Source of the DNA: a virus
Direction: 5' to 3' (one strand)
Length of the DNA stretch: 64,000 nt
Virus record (IMG/VR): IMGVR_UViG_3300036791_000851
Location: 1 to 64,000 of that record
Under the pieces are notes generated by a model. That model saw only the letters and a list, made by a program, of their open reading frames with translations. It ran no database searches and was not told where the DNA came from. Both the position numbers and the translations under genes were made by a program. Position 1 is the first letter of the stretch, and every line of letters starts with the position of its first letter. Below are positions 16,552 to 25,073 of this stretch, piece by piece.

Positions 16552-17645
16552 GATTCACGTTCTATAACGTCAACTACATCGCCCGATTTCAGGAGGTCCC
16601 GGTCATCAGGCGGTTCATGTCCTACTTCAAAGTATATGGCCCAACCACTGCGCCCGTCGACCGTAGCGGCGTTCTCAAGTTTCCCGTCCGCATGCGGTCG
16701 ATGTTTCCGCTGCCACAGCAAAATGGGTCGTTTACGAAGACCTACGAGGAACTGTGCAACGAGCGTGCCCAGCAGCTCCTCGCGCGTGCGGAACGGCTGG
16801 ACACACAGCTCTATGCATTTTGGTCAGGTGGCATTGACAGCACCTGCCTTCTGATCTCGCTACTGAAGAACGCGAGCCCGTCGCAGAGAGAGCGGCTGGT
16901 CGTGCTGATGTCGGAAGAGTCGATAGCCGAGTATCCGTTGTTCTATCGAAAGTACATTCGCGGACAGCTACGGCGCGAGTCGGCGATGCTGTTTCCATAC
17001 ATCATTGGCACACCGGTTTTGCTCGTAAACGGAGAATGCAACGATCAGCTGTTTGGTTCCGACATTATCGAGACGGCGATCAACCGCTTTGGCACCGACG
17101 CTGTTTGCAAGCCCTATGATCGAAACCTGTTTGCGTCGTTCTTCACACAAGGGATCGGCGGCGAAGGAATGGGCAGCGACACACCGTTCTATGTCGAGCT
17201 GTTCGAGCATCTCTGCGACAACGCTCCTGTGACTTTGAGCTCAAACTATGATCATTTTTGGTGGATTAACTTCGTGCTGAAATGGCAGACCGTCTACATG
17301 CGGATGCTCAACTACACAGCAGAGCGGAACGCGCATCTGCTCACTGAGACCTATCTGCGCAAATACTATGCGCCGTTCTACAACACGGAAGGGTTTCAGC
17401 TCTGGAGCATGGAGAACACTGATCAGCGGCTCACAAACGGATGGCGCAGCTACAAATGGCCGGCAAAGGATGTGATCTACAATTTCACCAAGGATGCCAA
17501 CTATCGTGACATCAAGGTGAAGCGCGGCTCGTTGAAGTTTCTGATCATGAGCCAGGTCTCAAGCAACTTCATCGACGACAAGTTTGGCTTCCATAATGAG
17601 GTTGCGATCGAGGACTTCTATGCCAAGGACAATGTTTTCGTGTGA
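16548..17645 (+). CDS. PP-loop ATP pyrophosphatase (asparagine-synthetase-like)
   Basis: It encodes 365 residues from a TTG at 16548 that shares two bases with the preceding TGA. FWSGGIDSTCLLISLLK near residue 100 is the SGGxDS PP-loop that binds ATP and adenylates a substrate in asparagine synthetases, QueC, TilS and relatives. Later segments (MSEESIAEYPLFYRKYI, SSNYDHFWWINFVLKWQTVY) fit an asparagine-synthetase C-domain rather than QueC, and no zinc Cys cluster is seen. It has no glutaminase domain. It lies alone among structural genes, beside a GNAT-like gene. The substrate is unknown; amidation or thiolation of DNA, tRNA, sugar or protein is possible. Confidence 0.7.
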   Translation: MRFTFYNVNYIARFQEVPVIRRFMSYFKVYGPTTAPVDRSGVLKFPVRMRSMFPLPQQNGSFTKTYEELCNERAQQLLARAERLDTQLYAFWSGGIDSTCLLISLLKNASPSQRERLVVLMSEESIAEYPLFYRKYIRGQLRRESAMLFPYIIGTPVLLVNGECNDQLFGSDIIETAINRFGTDAVCKPYDRNLFASFFTQGIGGEGMGSDTPFYVELFEHLCDNAPVTLSSNYDHFWWINFVLKWQTVYMRMLNYTAERNAHLLTETYLRKYYAPFYNTEGFQLWSMENTDQRLTNGWRSYKWPAKDVIYNFTKDANYRDIKVKRGSLKFLIMSQVSSNFIDDKFGFHNEVAIEDFYAKDNVFV

Positions 17646-17656
17646 TAGGTTGAGGC

Positions 17657-18169
17657 ATGGATTCGGGCACAGTGCAGGCGCCGGGGACGTCCCTTGTCCC
17701 GCCTGAAATGCTGCTGCAGTTACGACGCTTCCGCTTGGAATACGAGCGGTGTTGGCCATGGCTTGATGGAGCGATAGCGCGCTTCGGACGAACGCACGAC
17801 AGGGAGCAACTTTGGCAGGAGCTTTCTGCAAAGCGTAACGTCTTTTTCTTTTCGATGCCGCACTGCGCTGCAATCGTCAGGGTGACTCTTTGGCCGACTG
17901 GGCTTAAAGACCTGCACGTTTGGTTGGTCGGCGGCAATTTGAGGGAGATCAGAGACGGGCTTTATCCCAAGATGGAGGCTTGGGGTAAGCAGATAGGATG
18001 CCATCGAATCATTGGGTACGGCCGCAGAGGATGGCTGCGGGTGCTTGAAGGCTGGATGTCGCACGGTACGACGCGGGTGAAGAGCTTGATGGGCCCGCAA
18101 CCAACCGAGGTGGAATTGAAGATTCTCGGGTACAGCGAACTGGCCGCAAGAGATGGCGAGGAAGGCTAG
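17657..18169 (+). CDS. GNAT-like phage protein
   Basis: It encodes 170 residues. After a helical N-terminus (LRRFRLEYERCWPWLDGAI), the body reads KDLHVWLVGGNLREIRDGLYPKMEAWGKQIGCHRI, then GYGRRGWLRVLEGW. This is the layout of a phage-specific GNAT-like fold (strand, G-G-x-L helix, G-C, then G-R-x-G-W) often found near head and tail genes. Acetyl-CoA binding is not certain because the usual Q/R-x-x-G-x-G/A loop is not clear. It overlaps the start of the giant gene. Confidence 0.55.
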   Translation: MDSGTVQAPGTSLVPPEMLLQLRRFRLEYERCWPWLDGAIARFGRTHDREQLWQELSAKRNVFFFSMPHCAAIVRVTLWPTGLKDLHVWLVGGNLREIRDGLYPKMEAWGKQIGCHRIIGYGRRGWLRVLEGWMSHGTTRVKSLMGPQPTEVELKILGYSELAARDGEEG

Positions 18170-21100
18170 AAAACGGAGAAGCCTGACGACGCGCTGTCCA
18201 CAGCGTCGGAAGGTGCGCCAGGCGGGCGGTGGTCTCCGCAGCCATCGCCCGCCACCGCCGCCGCCGCTGGGTTTTTTCCTGAAGAGCAGAGCTGAACTGC
18301 CCGAAGGATACCGGCCGCCACCGAAGCGCCGGCGTCAGCTTCCTGCACCTTCCGTGACCGATGCAGCACGTGGCGTCCCCGGATACGGGTCCTTCAAGTG
18401 GTCACATGCGGGCAAGATGAACGGCTCCAGCTTACGGTTTCGTCGCGGAATACCGTTTGGCATGGATTGGTGCCAGGTCAACGGCCGTCTTTACCCGATA
18501 GGTTATCCTCAGAGCCAGGCCTGTACGGCGGCCTGCGGCCACATGGCGAGCGAACGCGGTGGCTGCGGCGGCTGCGGTGGCTGCGGCGGCTGTGGCTGCG
18601 GCGATGCTGGCGGCGGCTGTGGCTGCGGCGATGCTAGCGGCGGCTGCAGCTGTGGCAGTCCTGGCGGGGGCGATCCCGGCGGGGGCTCTCCTGGCGGCGG
18701 TCCTGCTTGCGGCTGCTCAGATACAGGCTGTGGCCAAGGCGCCTGCGGCGGCTGCAACTGCGGCGGCTCTTGCGCCGGCGGTTGCGGCGGTCCAGGCGCT
18801 TGCGCCGGTTGCACAGGTACCGGCGCCGGTCTTGGCGGCGGCTTTGGCGCTCCCGCTGGCGGCGATCCTGGAGCGGCGGCTGCAGCGGATGGTGCGCTGG
18901 GTGCGGCGGCGGATGCAGCAGCCTCCGGTGCCCTTGCCGGTGGCGATCCCGGCGGTGCTTTTGCAGGCGGCGATCCCGGAAGCAGTTTTGGCGGCGGCTT
19001 CGGGTTAGGAATGGGTGATCCTAGCAGCGGCTTCAGCAGCGGTTTCGGAAGTTTCTCCTGCGCCACCCCCGGGATGGACATCGGTACTGCTCTCGGCCTG
19101 GCCGCGGCCGATCCCCAGGGATTCGGCATGAGTACGGAGGACATTCAGGCTGGTGTCACCCCGAGCAGCCCGGCAGCGCTCGCTCAATCGGTGGGATATG
19201 CCGTCAGCCCGGCCGAGTCCTCGGTCGAGCTTGGTACTTCAATAGCAGGTGCGATGAATGCGGCAGCAGCCAATGCCGTCCTGAACGCTCCCCAATCGCA
19301 GGTGCCTGCGGTGACTGCCGCAGTGGCACAGGCGACGTCGCTGTCTGAGGTCCTGGCCGCCGCCGCCGCAATGGGTGTGTCGACAAGTGGACCGTTTGGC
19401 GAATTTGGAGGACCGTCACCGGTAGGCATACCCGCGCCCTCACCGCCCGGGCAGGCGATTTTTGTGCCTGATCCCCAGTCCGCTGCGATGAATGCTGCCG
19501 GCGCTCCGGGTGGCGACGTCGGTCTTGGGGATTTTGCAGCATCTCAGCCGTCCGACGGTGGAGATCAATCCCAAGTTGCCGGGCTCGGGGACACCGGCGG
19601 CCAAATGGTCTCGCCGGATTTTGCGCCGCCTGCAAGTGCAGATCAGACCCAGGTAGCGGGTCTGGGCCCTGACACGTTCTCTCCCTCTGCTGACATCTCT
19701 CCTGACACGTTGGACCTGCTGTCGGGCGGCCAGATGTTCGGTCAGGCGCCATCGCAGGGCGGTGCGCAGGTTGCGAGTCTCAGCCAAGACTTTGTCCCGA
19801 GCGCTCCGAGCGGCGGCGGTTTAATCGGCGGCGACAATGTCATCGGTGGCCTCGGCGGTGATTTCAATCTTCCAAGTGGCCTACCGTCGGGGCAAGATCA
19901 GGCGTCTCTTACGGCCTCTAACATCTACAACATGGACTCGCCGTCAAGCCTTGCCTTCATGGGAGGCAGTTCGGGCGGCGGTCAGCAAGCTGCAGAAAAA
20001 GAAATAACAGCCAATGTCGCGTCTCCCGATGGTGGCGGTAAGACCGAGGGACCGATAGCAGGACTCGCAGATCAACTCGGCATAAACGATATTCCGTCAT
20101 CAGGCGGCGGCGATCAGCCGGACACGGCTAAGTCGGATACGACAGAGCCAGACAGCTCGGCGCCGGACAAGGCTGCATCAGAACCTTCAGCACCATCAGA
20201 ACCTACGACGCCATCAGAGCCTACGACACCGTCAGAAGGCGGCAGTCTTGCGAAGGACATTGGTATCGGCGACATCCCGACATCAGCATTCACACCTGGT
20301 GGGTTTGAGACAACGAAGGCGGACACGAGAGAACCAGAGAGCACAACGTCACGGCAGCAAGCGGCGGGGGAGACAACAACAACTTACGATCCGCTGACCG
20401 GTTATCCCATGGGAACGACGACGTCCGCGCCGGCGGAGACAATACCTGATTGGCTAAAAGGCGCGTTCGGCGGTGCGACTCTCGGCGTTCCTGCAATACC
20501 CTTCGCGGGACCGTTCGCTCCGCTTGTGGGCGGCATATTAGGTGCTGGTGTGTTCCCGTTTCTCAACGATCCTAATTTGTTGGGAAGCACACCATTTCCA
20601 GAGCCGTCAGCAACTCCCGAAAGTACCCAACGACCGGCCGGAACTGCGGCGCCGCCGAGCGTGCCATCAGAGCCCTTTGTCGATCCGCTGACCGGCTTTG
20701 CCATGCCGGCACCTGCGCCACCAGGACCAACGACGATAGCAGGTGTTGGTGAAAATGTTCCCGTCAGCGGAGGTGCGGGGAACGAGCCAGTTGTGTCCTC
20801 CGCTACAATACCGGAGGCCACCGGCATCCCGGAAGCGGTGACAACTTTCGATCCATTGACCGGCTATCCCATGGCGGCACCCCCGCCACCGGGGCCCACG
20901 ACCGTAGGAGGCATTGGTGAAGATGTTCCTGTTGTCGGAGGTGCGGGGACCGAGCCAGTCGTGTCTTCCGCTACAATGCCAGAGACCGCCGCCGGCCCGG
21001 GCGGGCTCACCGGAATAGAGACGGGGTTACCGCCTGATTTCAGCATCGCTAGCGTGCGCGAGGCGGTAGGTTTGCCGCCGTCAGTATCTTACGACCCGCT

Positions 21101-24100
21101 CAGCGGCGCCTACATGCCGCCGTACATGGGGCCGACGGCGCCGCCACCGCTTACAGCTTATGAGCTGCCGCCGGTGACGGTCACACCGCCTGATCAACCG
21201 ATAGAGGTTGTTCGACCAGAGGACCTGCCACCGGAAGAACGAGCGCGGCCGACGGAGGCAGCTGCAGTTCCGCTGCCGACTGCGCGGCCGACTGCGGCAC
21301 CTCCGACGACAGCGGCTGAGCGTGCTGATCAAAAAAATCAAGCGACGGCAAATGCTGCAGCAAACGCTGCAGCGAATGCTGCAACACCGCAAGCCACGCC
21401 ACAAAATGCAGCAAATGCCGCAGCGAATGCTGCAGCGAAATCAGTGCCGCAAGCCACACCGCAGCAAGTGGCGAACGCTGTCGCAAACGCCGTGCCTAAT
21501 GCCACGTCGAAACAGATAGAGAACGCCGTGGCGAATGCCGTGCCTAACGCCACCCCGAAACAAGTGGCAACTGCCGTGGCGCAAGTCACACCATCAGCGC
21601 CATCGGTTACCGAAGCGCCGACCGGCGCAGTGCCCACAGCTCAGCCGACCGCAGGCCTCGTGCAGCAACCGGCAGCGTCAGCAGCAGCAGCGACAGCTCC
21701 AGCGGCGCCGACGGTGGGAGGACTTGCGGCAGCACCGAGCGCAACAACGCCTGGTGCTACAGCCGACACCACGGCGCCTAGTACTGTGGGGAGCTTGTTG
21801 AGCAGCGTTGCGAGCGCGATTGGCAGTGCGTTCATCACGCCGGCAGAAGCACGTGAGCGACGGGGTCGACAACAGCAGCCAGGGCGGACGCAGGCGCAGC
21901 AGCAGCGAGCGGCCCGTCAGCAACAGCGATTGCAGACAGCGCGGCAGGCATACATCGTTAACCAAGAGGCCCAGCGAGCTGAAAACGAGAACGCCGCGAA
22001 CAACACCTGGCCGACTAATTCAGCTCAAGCAACTGCGCGTGCCCCGCTCGTAAACGAGCTACGCACCAATCAAACTGCTATGCGGCATTTTGCTGCCGCT
22101 CTTTCAAAAGAAAGTTGGCCTGGAACGAACGAACGCACGGCAACTGCCGTCGGCGAAGCGCTAATGAATCGGGCACCAAGAAGTGGCTCGATTGATGCAG
22201 AGCTCCACAGCCGCTTCTACGGTCCCGTCAATGATGCCGGTCCCAATGGTACCCACCTCGGGCCGCATGGAAGCGGCAACGCCGAAAATCTCTGGAACAG
22301 TTTGACGCCGGCGCAACAAGAGGCGGCAATGGCTCAGGCAAATCGAGTCCTGGACCGACTCGCTAACGGCTCTTCCATCATTGGCAACCGCACCAATCAG
22401 GGCACGAACGACGCGAGACATACTGAAGTGGCAGGGCCGGATGTTATGCGCGTGGGCGGCGAAGCTTTTGGGCACATGGGCGGCGCTCCTCCTGGAGCAA
22501 CGCCGCCTACCCAGACGGCGGCGAGACCAGCAGCACCGGGAGCACCGGAGCAAACCGCCGGGCTCACGGTGGGCGGCGTTTCAATGGGGACGAGCCCAAG
22601 ACCGGGTGAGCAAGGTCGACCTGGTCATGGACAAATGCCCGGACCGCAACTGCAAAACATCCTGGAATATGCCGGCCGTCAGGCCAACGTCCATACTCAA
22701 GTTTTCGCCGGCATCGAAAGGGGTCATCATCGACATGAGGTGAGCGCGAAGACGGGCGGGATCGGCTCTGCCGATGTCAAGCTGGTCGACCCCACTGATG
22801 GGCACGTGCTCAATTCAAACAATCCAGAAGATCGCCAAAGGATTTCAACCTACATCTCGGCGGCGAGAGCTGCCGGCGGTACCGGCATCGGACATGCACA
22901 GAATTATATGGGGCCTTCCGGTATTCATGTCGGTGGATCGGGCCCTGGACATCCAGCGATCGCTTGGGGCGCAGGCGGGAAAAGTGCAAATGTCCCAGAT
23001 TGGGTGCGACAGGCGTATAACCAAGGAGCGCGCAGCACGCTGACGCCAAATCAACTCAACACACGATTGGCGCAGCTTCGGACAACAACACCAGTAGCGG
23101 AGCCACGACCAGCGCCTGCACCAGCACCAGCACCAACGCCTGCACCAGCGCCGGCACCAGCGCCAGCACCTGCACCTGCACCGGCACCTGCACCCGCACC
23201 GGCACCGGCACCGGCACCGCCGCCGCCGACGCAACCACCTCCGATGCAGCCGGTAGCGCCTGCGCCAGCGCCACCGCCCGCGCCAGCACCAGCGCCTGCA
23301 CCACCGCCGATGCAGCCGTCACCGCCGCCGATCAGCCCCGGATTTGCAGGCCGCGCTGGTCTTGGTGAGGCTGGTGGTGTCCGCGGTTTGCCCGGTGCTC
23401 CCTCTGGAGCGGCGCCGCTTTCAGGTCTTGCGGCTGCACCGCCGACAGCCGCGGAGCTTGGTGGTGGGCACGCCGCACCACCATCCGGTTCTTATGCCCA
23501 ACGTGGCGCGGCGCCCCAGCTTGGAACGGGGCGACCTGGTGAGCCGCAACTGCCGTCCACGGCTGCACCATCGGCGGGACCATCCGGTTATGCACAGCCT
23601 GGCGTCACCGCTCCTCAGCCTGGAACGGGCCAGCCCGGTGTGCCGCCATTGCCATCGGAGACGACTACCCCTCCGCCGATGATCTCAGGGCAACCGCCTG
23701 GTGGCCCCGGTGGCCCCGGTGGAATTTTCCCCATCGCGGGACTTGGTGGTGGTGCTGGACTTGGCGAAGCTGGCGGTGTTCCTGGCATGCCCGGTACGCC
23801 TTCTGGCGCACAGCCCGCTGGTGCGCCGACGCGGCCGACAGAGGCGCGGCCGGAAGCGCTGCCACCGCAGACGTCGGAGGAAAGGGAGAAGACGGAGCAG
23901 GCGATAGCGACGATTGCGGGGCTAACTGCGGCTCCGAAGCCGCCGGCACTGGCTAAGGTGGGAACGCCCCAACAGCGCGCGACCGAAGCGTTCGAACGTG
24001 GCCGCCAGCGCATGACAGCAGAGGAACAGGCACAGGCAAAACAGTATGAGCAGAATGTTACTCCACAACTAAGGCAAGACTTGGTGGATGGAAAAATCAA

Positions 24101-25070
24101 CATTTACGACTTCATGTCGAAATCGTCTGGAGGCAAGTATTCCCCAGACACCATCAGGAAGACAGGCGAAGGGGGAATGCCATTTGGCGCCGGGCAGACA
24201 ACTGTCCAGCACGCTGTGCAAGGTCTGCAACGGGTCATCAACGATTATAGGCAGGGCACCGCCAGCGACCGCGCGCTGCAGCAGGCCAACGACAAGGCCA
24301 TGGCGGCATTTACCAGCGCGAGATCGGCTTACGAGGCAAGGCTAGAGGCAGCGGCGGCGGGATATGAGCCGTATACGCCGGCACCTGGTCCTGCTCCTCC
24401 TCCTGCACCCGAAATAGTTCCGATGACACCTACTGGTCCGCCTGGTGGCCTTGGCGGCCCTGGCGGAATTTTCCCGATCGCGGAATTTGGTGGCGGCGCA
24501 GGTCTTGGCGAGGCTGGTGGCGTGCCTGGGTTGGCGGGCGGTCCATCTGGACCGGAGCAGGTTGTGCCGATGACACCAACGGCTCCCTACGTCACCCAGA
24601 ACCTACCGCAGTATCCGCCGATGGGATGGGAGCCGCCGCCGTCTGAGGTGCCCCCTGCTGCTGCGCCTGCTCCGCCTGCTGCTGCGCCTGCTCCGCCTGC
24701 TGCCGCGCCACCACCACCACCGTCCGCTGCACCTACTCCGCCTGCAGCTGCACCACCGCCGCCTGCTGCCGCGCCGCCTGCCGTTGCGCCTGCTCCATTG
24801 GTCGCGGGGCTCGGGCCCGCTTCTGCGCGCGCGCCTTATTATGATCCGAGCTATTTTGGCGATCGTGATTCGCAGGCCGCGCAAGTGCAAGCGATGGTGC
24901 GGCGAGACCCGAGAGCGATGGCTGCAAGAATGCAGGCTGATCCAACGATAGGTGCGATGCTGGCCTCGACGTTCACCCCTGCGGAGCTATCGGCTATCTT
25001 CGGCGATATCGGATTTAATCAGGGTGAGTCGAACCCGGTGGGCGGTCTTGTTCAACAGCAGCAAGGATAA
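18153..25070 (+). CDS. Giant low-complexity virion-type protein with hydrolase-like islands (2305 residues)
   Basis: The first 100 residues are basic and Pro-rich. Residues 107-220 hold 22 cysteines, 19 of them in 138-220 among glycines. Residues about 230-1290 are Ala/Gly/Pro/Ser-rich, with four DPLTG-type repeats (740-990) and an Ala-Asn repeat (about 1063-1145). Residues about 1300-1435 (FAAALSKESWPGTNERTATAVGEALMNRA split by a short gap, then NRTNQGT) resemble a cell-wall hydrolase. Residues about 1499-1626 (ILEYAGRQANVHTQVF, GSADVKLVD, GIHVGGSGPG) resemble a DD-peptidase/M15-like fold. A Pro-Ala run, three AGLGEAGGV repeats and helical C-terminal segments follow. It is probably internal or tail-associated and helps DNA entry through the wall; both enzyme calls are tentative. 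Start ATG 18153 overlaps the previous gene. Confidence 0.6.
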   Translation: MARKARKRRSLTTRCPQRRKVRQAGGGLRSHRPPPPPPLGFFLKSRAELPEGYRPPPKRRRQLPAPSVTDAARGVPGYGSFKWSHAGKMNGSSLRFRRGIPFGMDWCQVNGRLYPIGYPQSQACTAACGHMASERGGCGGCGGCGGCGCGDAGGGCGCGDASGGCSCGSPGGGDPGGGSPGGGPACGCSDTGCGQGACGGCNCGGSCAGGCGGPGACAGCTGTGAGLGGGFGAPAGGDPGAAAAADGALGAAADAAASGALAGGDPGGAFAGGDPGSSFGGGFGLGMGDPSSGFSSGFGSFSCATPGMDIGTALGLAAADPQGFGMSTEDIQAGVTPSSPAALAQSVGYAVSPAESSVELGTSIAGAMNAAAANAVLNAPQSQVPAVTAAVAQATSLSEVLAAAAAMGVSTSGPFGEFGGPSPVGIPAPSPPGQAIFVPDPQSAAMNAAGAPGGDVGLGDFAASQPSDGGDQSQVAGLGDTGGQMVSPDFAPPASADQTQVAGLGPDTFSPSADISPDTLDLLSGGQMFGQAPSQGGAQVASLSQDFVPSAPSGGGLIGGDNVIGGLGGDFNLPSGLPSGQDQASLTASNIYNMDSPSSLAFMGGSSGGGQQAAEKEITANVASPDGGGKTEGPIAGLADQLGINDIPSSGGGDQPDTAKSDTTEPDSSAPDKAASEPSAPSEPTTPSEPTTPSEGGSLAKDIGIGDIPTSAFTPGGFETTKADTREPESTTSRQQAAGETTTTYDPLTGYPMGTTTSAPAETIPDWLKGAFGGATLGVPAIPFAGPFAPLVGGILGAGVFPFLNDPNLLGSTPFPEPSATPESTQRPAGTAAPPSVPSEPFVDPLTGFAMPAPAPPGPTTIAGVGENVPVSGGAGNEPVVSSATIPEATGIPEAVTTFDPLTGYPMAAPPPPGPTTVGGIGEDVPVVGGAGTEPVVSSATMPETAAGPGGLTGIETGLPPDFSIASVREAVGLPPSVSYDPLSGAYMPPYMGPTAPPPLTAYELPPVTVTPPDQPIEVVRPEDLPPEERARPTEAAAVPLPTARPTAAPPTTAAERADQKNQATANAAANAAANAATPQATPQNAANAAANAAAKSVPQATPQQVANAVANAVPNATSKQIENAVANAVPNATPKQVATAVAQVTPSAPSVTEAPTGAVPTAQPTAGLVQQPAASAAAATAPAAPTVGGLAAAPSATTPGATADTTAPSTVGSLLSSVASAIGSAFITPAEARERRGRQQQPGRTQAQQQRAARQQQRLQTARQAYIVNQEAQRAENENAANNTWPTNSAQATARAPLVNELRTNQTAMRHFAAALSKESWPGTNERTATAVGEALMNRAPRSGSIDAELHSRFYGPVNDAGPNGTHLGPHGSGNAENLWNSLTPAQQEAAMAQANRVLDRLANGSSIIGNRTNQGTNDARHTEVAGPDVMRVGGEAFGHMGGAPPGATPPTQTAARPAAPGAPEQTAGLTVGGVSMGTSPRPGEQGRPGHGQMPGPQLQNILEYAGRQANVHTQVFAGIERGHHRHEVSAKTGGIGSADVKLVDPTDGHVLNSNNPEDRQRISTYISAARAAGGTGIGHAQNYMGPSGIHVGGSGPGHPAIAWGAGGKSANVPDWVRQAYNQGARSTLTPNQLNTRLAQLRTTTPVAEPRPAPAPAPAPTPAPAPAPAPAPAPAPAPAPAPAPAPAPPPPTQPPPMQPVAPAPAPPPAPAPAPAPPPMQPSPPPISPGFAGRAGLGEAGGVRGLPGAPSGAAPLSGLAAAPPTAAELGGGHAAPPSGSYAQRGAAPQLGTGRPGEPQLPSTAAPSAGPSGYAQPGVTAPQPGTGQPGVPPLPSETTTPPPMISGQPPGGPGGPGGIFPIAGLGGGAGLGEAGGVPGMPGTPSGAQPAGAPTRPTEARPEALPPQTSEEREKTEQAIATIAGLTAAPKPPALAKVGTPQQRATEAFERGRQRMTAEEQAQAKQYEQNVTPQLRQDLVDGKINIYDFMSKSSGGKYSPDTIRKTGEGGMPFGAGQTTVQHAVQGLQRVINDYRQGTASDRALQQANDKAMAAFTSARSAYEARLEAAAAGYEPYTPAPGPAPPPAPEIVPMTPTGPPGGLGGPGGIFPIAEFGGGAGLGEAGGVPGLAGGPSGPEQVVPMTPTAPYVTQNLPQYPPMGWEPPPSEVPPAAAPAPPAAAPAPPAAAPPPPPSAAPTPPAAAPPPPAAAPPAVAPAPLVAGLGPASARAPYYDPSYFGDRDSQAAQVQAMVRRDPRAMAARMQADPTIGAMLASTFTPAELSAIFGDIGFNQGESNPVGGLVQQQQG
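18522..18815 (+). repeat. Cys/Gly-rich trinucleotide-like coding segment
   Basis: The DNA is dominated by GGC, TGC and GGT codons and encodes C-G-G-C and C-G-C-G type runs. The same frame gives coherent GGDPGG repeats directly downstream, so the frame is probably real. Such sequence is prone to slippage and to assembly error. Confidence 0.75.
21343..21590 (+). repeat. Ala-Asn (ANAAANAVPNAT) coding repeats
   Basis: About 80 codons encode repeats of the forms NAAANAA and VANAVANAVPNAT, joined by QATPQ or KQ linkers. The region should form helices or a flexible spacer within the giant protein. Confidence 0.7.
23106..23330 (+). repeat. Pro-Ala coding repeat
   Basis: Alternating CCA/CCG/CCT and GCA/GCG/GCC codons encode a (PA)n stretch, then PPP-rich pieces. 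It separates the peptidase-like island from the Gly-rich C-terminal third. Long Pro-Ala runs act as stiff spacers in other proteins. Confidence 0.8.
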
Positions 25071-25073
25071 GCG

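Noticed and set aside
18509-19144. Ala/Pro-rich frames on both strands across the Cys/Gly segment
   Set aside because: They arise from the GGC/TGC repeats; only the plus frame of the giant gene continues into coherent repeats on both sides.
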